From Phycomyces blakesleeanus NRRL 1555(-) (lineage: Eukaryota; Mucoromycota; Mucoromycetes; Mucorales; Phycomycetaceae), in contig NW_017265134.1 of NCBI RefSeq assembly GCF_001638985.1, positions 124,001-188,000 of the forward strand: a stretch of 64,000 nt of DNA, written 5' to 3'. Below the pieces are notes generated by a model, which was given only the letters and a program-made list of their open reading frames with translations, ran no database searches and was not told the origin of the DNA. How positions within the stretch are numbered: the stretch's first letter is position 1; each line of letters opens with the position of its first letter. Position numbers and translations under genes: made by a program. Of this stretch, positions 1 through 11,699 are shown one piece after another.

Positions 1-1093
1 ATATATAATAGAAACCATAACAATCATTATGTTTCTCTAGTAGATAGGATAAAGGGAGGAACAAAGAAATGCTTTGATAAAATTTCTTAGCCTTCAAGGG
101 TTCCCTTATTTTTACTCGGAGGCATTTGTTCCGACATAGGCTTTAAATTTCTCTTGATCTTCTAGCAGTCCCTAGAGTGCTCCAGGTTTGTCCCCTCTAA
201 TAATGATTTTTATTGAAGGATTTGGTAAATACGCATACAAATATTATAATAATAAAATAAAAGAAAAGAAAAGAGAAGAGAAGAGAAGCATTCTTTTGGG
301 TCAAACTTCTATTAATTAAACTTTAATCACAAAAGCTTAAGTTTAGGTAGGTTACCTTTAAAGACTGTTGGTTTCTCCCACTAATTCATTAATCATAATT
401 CATAATTCATAAATAAACTTCAATATTGATGCATACAATCTTCCAAGGTTTAAATAGTGAAATACCAAAGAATATATATATATATATATATATCCTGAGT
501 GATACAAGTCTTTTACAGGATTACCATGATCCTCCGTGTGTTCGTTTAAGTAAAATAAACCATGTCTATTTGATATATATATATATATACTTCTTTTTTG
601 GAGCTGCAACGTAAAAGGATCATTCTGAAGCACTTGGGAGTCTAGTAGAATCACTCTTTATCTTCCCGTATTATTACTATTTACTGGAACTTACTATAGC
701 TATGCAACGTGTCACCATGGTAATCACACCGTGCTAAACTTTCAACAGAAAGAATAAGAAGAAGAATAAAGGTAATAATAATTCAGCTCAAAAGCTTTTG
801 TGTTTCTCCTGGATTACATTTCCTATTACCAATATAATCGTCCAAAATAAATAAATAAATAGGTGACCATCGACTTATGAAACCAGTTTGGCCAAACAGA
901 AACTGCTTTTCCAAACATTCTTCATCATCATTTTTTTTAGTAAAGAATGTGCTTATGAATGAAAGTTGGGTCCGCAGACCATCTTTTACCAATAGTTGTG
1001 AGATATTCCAGCTCTTCTTTTTTTATTTTGCCAAATGTAAAAAGTTACTTCTTTAACTTTACCATCTTGGGTCTGTCTACTTTCACTCCATAA
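1..1093. other. AT-rich intergenic DNA, no gene recognised
   Basis: No supported gene. It contains two (AT)n tracts at about 472-493 and 573-589 and a purine-rich stretch at about 255-290. On the minus strand around 110-200 a short open stretch (reading ...LLEDQEKFKAYVGTNASE) looks protein-like but has an internal stop and no visible start. It could be a relic exon; I could not assign it. Confidence 0.5.
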
Positions 1094-1119
1094 TACAGTG
1101 TTTCTACTTGAGATCGAGA
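1094..1119 (+). repeat. Left terminal inverted repeat of the 516-bp element
   Basis: Starts TACAGTGTTTCTACTTGAGA. It pairs with the reverse complement of 1588-1613 with a single mismatch. The similarity to a third copy at about 46289-46323 extends inward by about 8 more bases. Confidence 0.75.
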
Positions 1120-1307
1120 CGATGTTAGTTTTTTTCTGGACAAACAAAAAAAAAGAAAATTGAGACACAACAGAATAAAATTTGGGATAGAAAGGAGATT
1201 TAGTTGAGACAAGGTAAAAATGACTAAAATGTTCTTTACCTGTAGGCATCTTTAAGTTTGCCTTCCAGAGTGAGGAACAACCACGTTCATTGTGTTGTTG
1301 TTGTTGG

Positions 1308-1499
1308 TCAAGGAGTAAACATTTCTGGCCTACAATTGCTACTCCAAATTTCCTGCACAATATAGAACATGACTTTTGCCGCCAGGGCATCCCTATTCCA
1401 AAAAGTATTACAGTTGTTGCAAACTAATATTGGGTGGATAGGTCTGTCGATGGCATTTCGGAAATACCTTTGGTATCTACTCTTACAGGAGTTGCAAAC
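1308..1499 (-). pseudogene. C-terminal fragment of a TnpB/Fanzor-like RNA-guided nuclease
   Basis: An uninterrupted 63-codon frame on the minus strand (1499 to the TGA at 1310-1308) contains two CxxC knuckles (VCNSCKSRYQRYF and LVCNNCNTFW). They are followed at once by NRDALAAK and later by CRPEMFTP. In TnpB and fungal Fanzor proteins the C-terminus is a four-cysteine zinc ribbon followed by RuvC-III, whose catalytic Asp lies in an NRD/DRDxNAAxN motif; a Trp before NRD is common in the mucoralean proteins I recall. A TAG immediately upstream could be a stop or a 3' splice site. The N-terminal part, RuvC-I and RuvC-II are not present nearby, so it is a fragment. No guide RNA can be seen by eye. 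Confidence 0.55.
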
Positions 1500-1587
1500 C
1501 TACACAATTCTCTTTCTTGTTTGCTAAAAAAAAAGGTAAGCGAATTGGCTAAAAATTAATTTTCAATCGTCCAAAAACAACCAATAT

Positions 1588-1613
1588 TCTCAATCTCAAG
1601 TAGAAACACTGTA
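1588..1613 (-). repeat. Right terminal inverted repeat of the 516-bp element
   Basis: Ends CAAGTAGAAACACTGTA. It is the reverse complement of 1094-1119 apart from one base, and both copies end in CAGTG next to TA. Confidence 0.75.
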
Positions 1614-4529
1614 ATTAATTTTAATATGGTGCATATAACTTCAAATGTTTGGGACTGTTGAAATCGTCACTATTCCTTTTTTTTACCTTTTCCTTTCAAG
1701 AAACAGGTTCCTACAGTCTTTTTTTTATTACTTTATTTCAGCACATTACACAATCAAAATGAGTAATGGATATACTTATATATTAACAAAGATGACTAAC
1801 TTCAATGTATTTTGATGAGAGAGTATGTAGTATACCTTTTTCTTTAAAAATAAAACCAGTCTTCTTTAATGATTCAGTTAATCAACACGGCAAAAGCAGC
1901 TATGAAGACAACCTGATACAAATCAGGAAAAGACAATATCAAGGTCATCCAAACTGAGGCTTTAAAAAGAAAGAGAGAGAGAGAGAGAGAGAGAACAACT
2001 GTGTATGTAGGCTTATGGAGTGCGATCATGGATTTGTACTTTCAGAGAACAGAAATAAGAGTAAAATAGGATACTCTGGGAAAATATATGATTTTGGTAG
2101 CATGTTTTTGGAGACACAAAAAAAAAGAAGGAAGGAAGGAAGGTATATCTTGGCTGCTATATTGATGTGACCAATCTTCTTCGCCTCTTGTTATCCTAGA
2201 CAAATGAATGACAGTAACCGATCCAGAGGGTATTAAGAGGATACATTATCTTAGTTCATTGGAGAATGTTAAAAAAATCTTTACATGTATGTGTATACAT
2301 TTCAAGATTGACTTGAATTTGGCACACAAACGGTAAAGGACTGGAATACACTTAAAGCCTATGAGACACCAACCGTTTCTTGATGAGTCCTTCTTTCACG
2401 GTAGCTGTAAATTTAATATGGTTTGATAATTATATAAAAAGAAGAAGAAACATAACAGGGGTTTTGTAACCACTGTTCTAATGAACAAATGAACACACGG
2501 CTACAAAGAAAATATTATTAATTTTTTTAGGTGGTAAAATTCGGTCTGAATGTTTTCCCAACCGATGTCAAAGAGAAAGATGATGAGGGTCCATGGTATT
2601 ATTAAGTACAGGAACTATACCATTATATGATATTACATGACATGGCCTGATTTGACTTGACGGTATTTTTGCTTCCTAAAAAGCTACAACGGACGATATG
2701 AACAAGCAATCTGAACAGCAATAGTCATCAAGCTGATAATAGGATAATGATCTTTTGTTGTATTGACAAGAGCAAAAACCTAGAGTGCTATATGGGGGGT
2801 TTTTTTTATTGGGAAATAAAGGCGCTGATATTCAGAATGGCTAACAGTAAAATAATAATAATAATAAATGACAATATCGATATTTCTTGCTTTCTTGCTT
2901 TCTTGCTTTCATTCTTTTCTTCTTTAAAAAGATCTATTTATTTCTCTTTCTATACAGATTCCCGCACAGGTACTGTAACGAAAAAAAAAACACCTGGGCG
3001 TGTCTTACCATGTAGCTTAGTGTCTGTACACTGGGAAGAAGAAGGGAAAAAGGATCAGGTCTGTGGCCATATCTTCGGAACTATATACTACATTAAATTT
3101 ATCGGCACACGCCATGTTATTCGTCTTTTATACACTTTTTTTTCTCCTTTTGACTGTACACATCATGATATTCATATATCTTATTAGGAATGGTAGCATC
3201 TTTATTACACTACCTTTTATTATATTATGTTAATATTTTTCATAAAAGTATAGATTTAATTTCATGGGACTTGTGGTCGGGCCTTGGTTCGGTAGACAAA
3301 GGTAAAAGTAAAACTTTATATAAAAATATATAATATATTTTCATTCCATTTACTTGTACCTGGCAGGACCGGAAATGCACGTGGGTCTTATGAAGGTGTA
3401 CACTCCAAAGTAAAAGGATAAAAAAGGCATGCTAATTTTTCATAGAATCACGCCTCTGAATTCAGTAACCCATGAAAAAAAAACCCAAAAGAAAATTAAC
3501 TTCATTTTTACTGTCATTTATATAATTAGATATTTATAACATACACCCAAAGAATTACTATAGATTGTATATGTATATATGTATGTCTTTAATAAATATC
3601 TTGTATAATATTCTATAAAAATGCTATCAAAAGATGTTAATATTAATAATTATTTATTTTTCTATTTTTTTTAATAAAAAAAAATTATTGATATTAAAAA
3701 CGCACACACAAAATACATGCTATCAAAAGGACTAAGCTCTAAGCGGTCAAGAAGAGTGTGTGACATTAGCCGGGGAGAAATCTCTACATGTGTTTGAGAG
3801 CGATCTACGCTCAGGTACACATTGGAATTGAAGACCAGTTGTGTGATTCTCTCTCTCTCTCTCTCTCTCTTTGTATTTGTGTGTGTATGGGTATGTTTTG
3901 CATATTACTACGAGTATTACTATTGCTCTTACTGCTTTTCAGAATATTACTGTTATTTTTTTGAATAAATATAACCTTAAAAGTTCAAATGAATTTATCC
4001 AATTGAAACCAAAGGCGCCTGCTCGGATCAAAAAGGAAAGCATTGGAGAGTTTAGACAGTTTGGAGGAGTTCTGATCGTAAAGGTTACACTCAGCCATCG
4101 CAGTCCGCTTGACCCACACTCACACACTCTACATTCTATATAACTCTTTCTATATTATTTTACTGCTTAAAATAATAATAATAAAATATATATGACAATC
4201 AAAAATGGATATTTTCATTCTTTAAGCCGTTCGCTATCGTAATTTTCTATTCTTCTTATTCTTACTATTATTATTTATTTTTCATCATCATCTTCTTCTT
4301 CTTCTTCTTCTTCTTATATTTCTCTCTTCTCTCTCTTTATATATATATATATATATATTTATTTTAACCTCTCTTATATACATATATACATATATATATA
4401 CTCACACTCGCGCACACGTTAATATACAGACACAGACACAGACACTGACACAGACACTGATATAGACACACAGACCCATACACGTACACGTACACACAGA
4501 CCCTTATACATACACATACACACAAAGAG

Positions 4530-4561
<32 letters not shown>

Positions 4562-4726
4562 TTTACGTGTGCTTGTGCGTGTGCGATTGAGAAAGAAAAA
4601 AAAAGAAGAAAAAAAGACAAAATAAATAAATAAGGCTTTTTTACTTTTGCTTTACCTCATTCTCTTTTTCATTTCACTCTTCAACACTTGATTTTGATTG
4701 ATCCTAAAAGAGCTTTCTCATTTGCC
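1614..4726. other. Repeat-rich intergenic region and 5' leader of the RasGEF gene
   Basis: No gene recognised. It holds (GA)n at about 1971-1994, CTTG-type repeats at about 2886-2911, (CT)n at 3849-3871, (CTT)n at about 4288-4314 and several (AT)n and (CA/GACA)n tracts between 4330 and 4560. An open frame at 2747-3187 (+) has low-complexity composition and no recognisable motif, so I do not call it a gene. The last 150 bases before 4727 are CT-rich, typical of a fungal promoter or leader. Confidence 0.5.
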
Positions 4727-7700
4727 ATGGCATCTGTTCCTATATGTTGCAGAGTCCGTGCGCTTTATTCATTCAACTCAAACGACCCGGCATCTCTCAC
4801 ATTCGAAGAAGACGATTACATTGACGTCCTCAACAAACTTGAATCGGGATGGTGGGATGGCTGGTATGTCTCTATCTTGTATACAATCCCTTTAACAGAT
4901 ATATATATATAAAATAATGATAATAAGAATCTAAATTCGTAATGGCACATTCAGGTGTAGTGGTAGACGAGGCTGGTTTCCTAGTAACTACGTCCAGGTC
5001 ATTGAAGAATATGACGATGAGAATACAAATACAATTCAAGGGGACGGTTTAGAAGAGGTAATATGCCATGTTTGTCAACTTTCCTGTCCAAGTTATCTAA
5101 GTTACATTACGTTACGCTACTTTACTTTTATATATATATATTACAGGCTGTACACCCTGTCTTTGAAGAGCCGGCAACACTCTGGAGCCGAGAAGAGCCA
5201 ATTTCGCGGAGAAACAATGAATACAGACTGAGTCTAGCTTCTCAGGGGGTGGCAGGGGGAGGAGACGACCACTCGATTGTCGTGCCTGTGCACCAGCGCC
5301 ATTGTTCTGATCCAGAGCCCTCAACTAACACTAGCTGGACATTACAGCAGACAGAAGATGGCTCGGACTGCTACTTTTACAACCATGTCACTGGCGAGAT
5401 GCGATCTTCCCATCCAGGCGACACAGACGCCGATAATGAAGAATTCAAACCCACGGTGTCGCTTAATAGCAGCAGTACTAACCAGGATGATGACGAACTA
5501 AGATCAATGGAAGGTCCAATCTGGGATGCTGTACGTGCTGGTCTCGCGTTAGAAGACGAAGGGTTGCAGGCTCAGGTAAAAATAATAATAGTAGAGAAAG
5601 AGGGAGACAGGGAGAGAAATGTATATACTAAAAAAATACAAGTACATGTGTACACAGCCTTTGTCTTTTACTGATAGCACATCTTTATCACAAGAAGGTT
5701 ACTCACCCTCTGAAAGTCTGTTTGACTCCAGCATAGACTCGGTAATGACATCTATAAGCCTGCACTGAAACGCAATCACTCATCAGACTTATTATTACTA
5801 TCATTATTACTATCAGACAACTACTTCAGCTACCAAACCTCCTCGACCTCTTCCACGCTCACCATCTCGTCAACAATCTGTCCGCCGAACGTCTGTAATC
5901 GACACAAATGAACCACTAACCTGGAGCCGTCTATCGGCACACGTCTCACTAGCTATTCACAACCTCAACTCGGCAACAAAAAATACTCAAAAGCCAATGC
6001 TACGCCCGTTTGCAACCGATGTAGTAAACGCAATTAGAACAATATTAGTCACATCGGGTACAATAGACAAGGAAGCACCCCACATCAAATTAAATCCAAT
6101 TGTACGGACCCATCATCGAACCATGATGGCATCAATGTCTAAGCTGGTTCTATCCTCTAAACTCACCTACGATCTTTCACCCGACGAAATCTCCAAAGTT
6201 CTATCAGAATCAAACGATCTTCTCAACAATGTACAGAATTTCATCCACTCATGCCAGGATATCGGTGTTGCCGTTCAACACATGGATCCCAAAATTGTTC
6301 CATCAGATCATACAATCCTGCGACATCATCGCAAGTCTGAAGCCGGTCATGATTACCCCAGAGTCAAATACGCACTCCAAAAAGATCTCGCAGAAAGCCT
6401 GGAAACTTATGGAACCAGTATGCACGAATCAATAGATGCAATTCTCACCAGCCTTCGCCCTGTTCACCCAGAGTCGCGCGTATCACTAGCAGCCCTTTTG
6501 TTCACCCAGTTTCGTAATTTGTCCAACCAAACCGGTCAGTTCCTTGGGATTGTCGAGGATGTGGACCTCTCGACTGTCAGCAAGTCTTTGTTGATTCCTA
6601 CTCTGTATGAAAGTCAGCGTGCACTCTCAGACAGACTCGGCTTTTTGTTCTATTATATGCAGGTTCTCACAGACGAAAACACTCCCTTGAGTACAACTGT
6701 AGAACACGTTGTATCAGCGGCTGAGAACATTGGTGATCCTATAAAGACCATCTGCGACTGCATCGGCAAGCTTGTCTTGGAAGCCAAAGAAACTGAAAGC
6801 ATATCCATTGCTGGCACAGCAGGCACAGCAGGCAATGTCCTACGTGAAAACCATCTGAGCAACGAGCGATCTCTAGTAGAAAGCGTGATCCTGGAAGCAG
6901 ATGAATCCATTGAATTAGAAGATGTAGACAATGACGTGAATGCTGATGCTAATTCTAACGCTGATGCGGATGCAGATGTGAATATTGATAATGTCGATGG
7001 TGATGGTGATGGTGATAGTGAGGAATACTTGGGAGGCGAAGGGAGCAGTGGAAATGGTAGCAGCACTCAGCTAGGATCCTTGCCAGAAAACTCGCCTCAC
7101 ATTCATGATACACGCTCTGATCCTTGCATTAACTCACCCGAAAGCGTAACTCGCAACAGATCAGGCTCAGTGAACCAAAAGGCTCCTTCTGAGGCTTTGG
7201 GTGGACTGGTAATGCAACGTTCTCAGACAACTCCTGATACGCCATCAAAGAAATCCGCAAAACTTAAAAAATTCTTTGGTGATGATGCACCTGCTGCAGC
7301 GGCTGCAGCTGCCAAACCCGCAGTTAATGAGCGCCCGTGGTTCTTACATTATGATTACGATGTAAATGAGATTGTGTACAATATGGAGGGATATGTTAAA
7401 GGTGGATCTCTTCCAGCCCTTGTCGAGCGTTTGACACTCCACGACTTCTTGGACATGAATTTTATCAACACTTTTCTGCTCACATACCGTTCATTCTGCA
7501 CATCAATGGAACTCTTGAATCTTCTGGAGGCACGCTACAACCTTGAGCCACCACCAGGCTTGTCTGAAGAAGACTTGGAAGTCTGGACACAGAAGAAGCT
7601 CAAATTGGTGCGACTGAGAGTATTCAATGTGTTGAAGAATTGGCTTGAGTTGTTTTACAATGAAGAAGACCACATCATCCTCGACCAGCTTTCAAAGTTC

Positions 7701-8914
7701 ATTGATACCCGGATCCGGAGTACCCTTAGTTTCTCTTGCGATCAGTTGGAGCGTCTGATTCGGAAACGCAAGGAGTCCGAGTCGCATGGTGGCCTAAAGA
7801 AGATGACACTATCACTGCCGGATCCTCCGGAACCAATTCTTCCCCGAAACAGAAAGAAGTTCCGTCTTCTGGACATCGAACCTCTCGAGATGGCGCGCCA
7901 ATTGACAATTATGGACTTTAAATTGTACAGCTCTATTCGGCCAGTCGAGTGTCTTGATAAGGCCTGGTCGCGCGACACAAATGATGAGAATGGTAGCGTG
8001 GCCGTGAATATCAGGGCTTCTATTGAATATTGTAATCAGATCACAGCATGGGTGTCTGAAGCAATCCTGAGCCAAAGCGATATTAAGAAAAGAAGTGCGT
8101 ATATCAAATATTGGGTGCATGTTGCAGAGGTAATATAATTGTGCATCTTATTTTTTTTTATTTTTTTTTATTTTATGGAAAAGAGTGCCAGTTGCCCATA
8201 TATGTCCATTGATGGCGAGACTAATGTATACATTTGGTTTTGTAGAAATGTCGTCTTTTGAATAACTTTAATACATGCATGGCGGTGCTATCCGCGTTTG
8301 ACAACAGTTCAGTTGGGCGTCTAAAGAGAACCTGGGATGTAAGTTGTATATCTTGATTATTGTTATTTTTATTGCATACTGGATATTGAATGTTGAATAT
8401 TGAATATTATGCTGCTGGTATTATTTGTAGATGGTTGGTGCCCGCACTAACCTAACTCTTTCCCAAATACGTAAACTGATGGGTGCTAACCGGAACTTTA
8501 CCGAATATCGAGCCATGATCCATTCAATCAATCCTCCCTGTATTCCATTTCTGGGAATTTATCTTCAAGACTTAACGTTTATTGAAGACGGAAATGCCAA
8601 TTACCTGAAGAAAACAAAAGAGCTGATCAATTTTGCCAAACGTGCTAAAACGGCCGAAGTTATCCGTGAAATTCAACAATACCAATCATCGCTCTATCAG
8701 CTAAAACCAGTTGAAGAATTACAATCATTTATCCAAGGCAGTCTACGTAGCACACGCGACGAAGATCAGCTGTACAAAGAAAGTCTCAAACTTGAGCCAA
8801 GGTAAGAATTAAGGGATTCTATTAAAGAAGAAATCGACTGACTGACTCTGTGATTTAAGAGAGCGGGAAGATGAGAAGATCGCTCGACTTTTACAGGAAT
8901 CAGGATTCTTGTAA
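4727..8914 (+). CDS. SH3 / WW-like / REM-RasGEF protein (Cdc25/Ste6-like Ras exchange factor)
   Basis: Eight exons: 4727-4863, 4955-5057, 5147-5575, 5658-5741, 5817-8129, 8246-8338, 8431-8801, 8860-8914. All junctions are GT-AG and keep frame, giving 1194 aa. An SH3 domain sits at about residues 8-65 (ALYSFNSNDPASL, then GWWDGW and GRRGWFPSNYVQ across intron 1). A WW-like segment at about 143-171 keeps the first Trp and YFYNHVTGEM but has Ser where the second Trp should be. An Asp/Ala/Asn acidic run lies near 623-657. The REM (RasGEF-N) domain is at about 770-890 and the catalytic RasGEF domain at about 930-1180, with DIEPLEMARQLT, CRLLNNFNTCMAVLSA and PPCIPFLGIYLQDLTFIEDGN-type motifs. Such proteins catalyse GDP/GTP exchange on Ras at membranes upstream of cAMP or MAP-kinase signalling. 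The ATG at 4727 was chosen because SH3 begins directly after it; an in-frame upstream start would be non-ATG. Confidence 0.88.
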
Positions 8915-10202
8915 AACAAACCAAAAAGATAATACTTATTATACACACAAACAAACAATCTCACAGCTGCCAGGAGCACACAATGGCTTAGGGTTTCTAT
9001 TATTATTTTATTATATATACACAAACCGGCCCACATCTTACAATTCATTTACCCTACTAAATCTGCATTCACTCATTCTCGCTGCCCATTCCAATTCCCT
9101 TTACCTTTACCTTTTCCCTCTTCTTCCTCTCCCTTCCCTTTCCCTTCCTTTCCCTTCCTTTCCCTTCCTTTCCTTTCCTTTATATATGCATTATATTCGT
9201 CAGTTCGCTAAGTAATTATTAATGTCCCAAGGGGTCAATATTGTATTTTACTAATGATTTGGGCTTCTTAAGCTAAACTTTTATATATATTATAAATATA
9301 TAAAAATAATAATTTCTTTTTCAATAAATTATTAGATACATAATTTTTCTTCGCTTTACTTTTATGTTTTTGCCTATTGGTATTTGTATTGATGCCTGAA
9401 TATTTAATATACAGAATGATTATGAGACTGAATGAGTGTTTTGTTTTTAGTGCTTTGGGGTTTTACTTGGTGACCAACCCTTGTAACCTGTTTACTGCCT
9501 CCAAGTATCGCTAGCTATAGTGCGGAGTTGAATTATTAAACAATAGCATGTAGTCAAGACATGTATACCGCTATTAAGAAAAATCGGTTTATATGCGACG
9601 ACACTTTCGTCTGATCAAATGAGCACAAAGCAGTTGTTTAAATACATCAATTTAAAAAAGTTTAATGCACATATATATATTTATATATGATCCGAGCAGT
9701 AAGAAGATCAAGTTAATTTTTATATATTAACAAACCTTAATTGTATTGATTTACTTATTTATATTTTGGTATAATGCATAGCTATCCAGGGTTCTCTACT
9801 TGTATGCATATTTCAACAGTCTTTACTAATTAACTGGGCTGAAAGAGCTAATATGGTTGATGTTATTATTTCTTATGCATATACATACTATATATATATT
9901 GTAAGAAATTGAAAGTTTTTAACTAAAGACTCTGGACTTTTTTTTGTGTTTGATTCCACATTGTGATTGGATACAGAAAAGATTCCTACGGATGCAAATC
10001 TTAATTTCTTGTTACACAACTAGGTTTAAGAAAGCGCAATTTTTCTTTAAAAAAAACGCAAACAACCATTTCTTTTATTTATTTATTTATTTATTTATTT
10101 TAAAAATAATAATAATTTTATATACTTATACACATAAATATACACATACGCATACATAAATAAAGACTTATATATCTCTTAAAGCTCTGGCGCCTGTGTT
10201 GA
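8915..10202. other. Intergenic region between RasGEF and the Q/N-rich gene
   Basis: No gene seen. It contains a pyrimidine tract of CCTTT-type repeats at about 9110-9180, AT-rich DNA from 9270 to 9930, and (TTTA)n plus CA-rich sequence at 10070-10150 just before the next start codon. Confidence 0.5.
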
Positions 10203-11603
10203 ATGACTGATACCTCACCAGCCAAACCTGCCACTGCAGAACCTGAAACTTCGATAGCCAGCAAAAACCCTTGTTTAGTATCAAAAGAAAGTCCTGCTCA
10301 GATGCCTCTTCCATCGCCTACAATGAGCACGGGAACAGTAGCCCATGTATCACACAAAAAGCCAACTCGCCATCATGTCAAGCGTAAGTCTGGCGGACGA
10401 GTGCATGTAACAAAACTGGCTCCAATGGCAAGAGCACACAGTAGTACAGCAGTGCACACCGATACAGAGATTGATGGTGACCATGACAATGAACGAAAAC
10501 CCATGCGAAGGTCCCAGTCCCAACGATCACTTAATCGTCTGTCATCTCTAGACCGCAAAGGAGGACTAGTACCAATGACCAAAAGTAAACCCCAGCCTTC
10601 TCCATCTCCGCCTACTACCCCACCACCACCGCAACAACAACAGCAGCAGCAGCAGCAACAGCCAGAACCAGAACCAGAACCAGAACCAGAGACACAACAA
10701 GAACGACAAATACAACCATCATCACCACAACAACAACAACAACTATTACAACCACTGCAAAAAAAGCAACAGCAATCGCAGCGTCCACAGCAACAACGAC
10801 ATATTAGCGGTGGCAACCCCGGATTTACAGTATCGCGCAATGCTCCCGCCGCTCCAGTCGAACAGACTTTTAATGCAGTTGCCAATAACCTTGTGGTTCC
10901 CGAGAAAGCTTCTACTACAACCAATGCTACGGCAGCTACTGTAGTCATTGACCCTCGCAAGAAACCTCTGCTTCGTTCGCAGTTTGTAGAAGAAGAAGAA
11001 GCTCCGACACGACCTAGAGCCCACATGAGTAATGTAGCTTCAGCTGCATCATCTCAGCCTGCAGGTATGACACGCACACAACAGAAATTGATGCTCCAGC
11101 GTCAGCACACGCTAGTAGATGATGAAAACAACCTTGCCCATCCACGTAACATGATCCGCCTCACACGCGAATTAGAGCGTATGGGGCGTGAATACCGCTG
11201 CGTCAGACGTTATCAAGATCCAATGATGGACAGTTTGAAGCGATGTACATTTAGCCAAAGCGCTGTTACATCCAGTACTGCTGTAAATAACAACATGAAC
11301 AGTAATAGTAATAATAGTAATAATAATAGTAGTAATAATAATAGTAGTAGTAGTAGTAGTAGCAGTAATCACAATAATAATCACAATAATCATCATGGAA
11401 ATGGTCTTTACACTCGAAATGTACAGCCCACTGCCTCTCAGTCCGATTCCATCACTTCCTCATCTACTTCTCCTCGTCCACACCATGCTCTCCGCCGTCA
11501 ACTTCTCACTCTCAAGACCCCTGCTCAGTCTGCACAAAATTCATCCAGACAAAATGCTCGATGGAGTGCAGGTGCTTTTTTGGATCGCATGCTCAACCAC
11601 TAG
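10203..11603 (+). CDS. Low-complexity protein, possibly a Tco89-like TORC1 subunit
   Basis: Single exon, 466 aa, opening MTDTSPAKPATAEPE. A basic/Ser-rich N-terminal third contains HHVKRKSGGRVHVTKLA and RRSQSQRSLNRLSSLDR, followed by proline and glutamine runs and a PEPEPEPE tract. A conserved-looking segment lies near residues 318-345 (RLTRELERMGREYRCVRRYQ, then DPMMDSLKR), and then come Asn and Ser homopolymers from AAT/AGT repeats. The arrangement of short basic Ser-rich N-terminal motifs plus a C-terminal REYxxVRRYxDPxxxS motif recalls fungal Tco89, a TORC1 subunit; this is a memory-based resemblance and not firm. The gene converges on CMR1, with only 96 bases between the two stop codons. 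Confidence 0.8.
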   Translation: MTDTSPAKPATAEPETSIASKNPCLVSKESPAQMPLPSPTMSTGTVAHVSHKKPTRHHVKRKSGGRVHVTKLAPMARAHSSTAVHTDTEIDGDHDNERKPMRRSQSQRSLNRLSSLDRKGGLVPMTKSKPQPSPSPPTTPPPPQQQQQQQQQQPEPEPEPEPETQQERQIQPSSPQQQQQLLQPLQKKQQQSQRPQQQRHISGGNPGFTVSRNAPAAPVEQTFNAVANNLVVPEKASTTTNATAATVVIDPRKKPLLRSQFVEEEEAPTRPRAHMSNVASAASSQPAGMTRTQQKLMLQRQHTLVDDENNLAHPRNMIRLTRELERMGREYRCVRRYQDPMMDSLKRCTFSQSAVTSSTAVNNNMNSNSNNSNNNSSNNNSSSSSSSSNHNNNHNNHHGNGLYTRNVQPTASQSDSITSSSTSPRPHHALRRQLLTLKTPAQSAQNSSRQNARWSAGAFLDRMLNH

Positions 11604-11699
11604 ATTTTTTTCCCTTTTTTTTATGTTAAAAAAAACTTTTTTCCAAATACAATCTAACAATATATATATATATACAATATACAAATATACAATTATTCA

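Larger units (their letters stand above)
1094..1613. mobile_element. Short Tc1/mariner-type element (MITE-like) enclosing a TnpB/Fanzor fragment
   Basis: Two 26-base ends are near-perfect inverted repeats: 1094-1119 (starting TACAGTGTTTCTACTTGAGA) and 1588-1613 (its reverse complement), with 25 of 26 positions matching. Each end reads TA then CAGTG, the arrangement of Tc1/mariner elements, which begin CAGT and duplicate a TA target. Excluding the TA, the element is 1096-1611, 516 bp. No transposase fits inside, so it would be non-autonomous. The interior carries a minus-strand zinc-ribbon/NRD reading frame (1308-1499). The repeat and TA are visible directly; the family assignment is inference. 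Confidence 0.65.

Noticed and set aside
986..1390. A 134-codon minus-strand frame containing a GTAAAG...CAG stretch that looked like a gene with an intron
   Set aside because: It overlaps the zinc-ribbon/NRD frame in a different reading frame, shows no family motif, and the motif-bearing frame explains the sequence better.
2747..3187. A 146-codon plus-strand open frame
   Set aside because: Composition follows homopolymers and microsatellites (Ile and Phe runs), no motif, no splice context or promoter support.
10373..11026. Long Cys/Gly-rich minus-strand frame opposite the Q-rich gene
   Set aside because: It is the antisense shadow of CAG/CAA repeats in the plus-strand gene; the Cys and Gly runs are direct complements.
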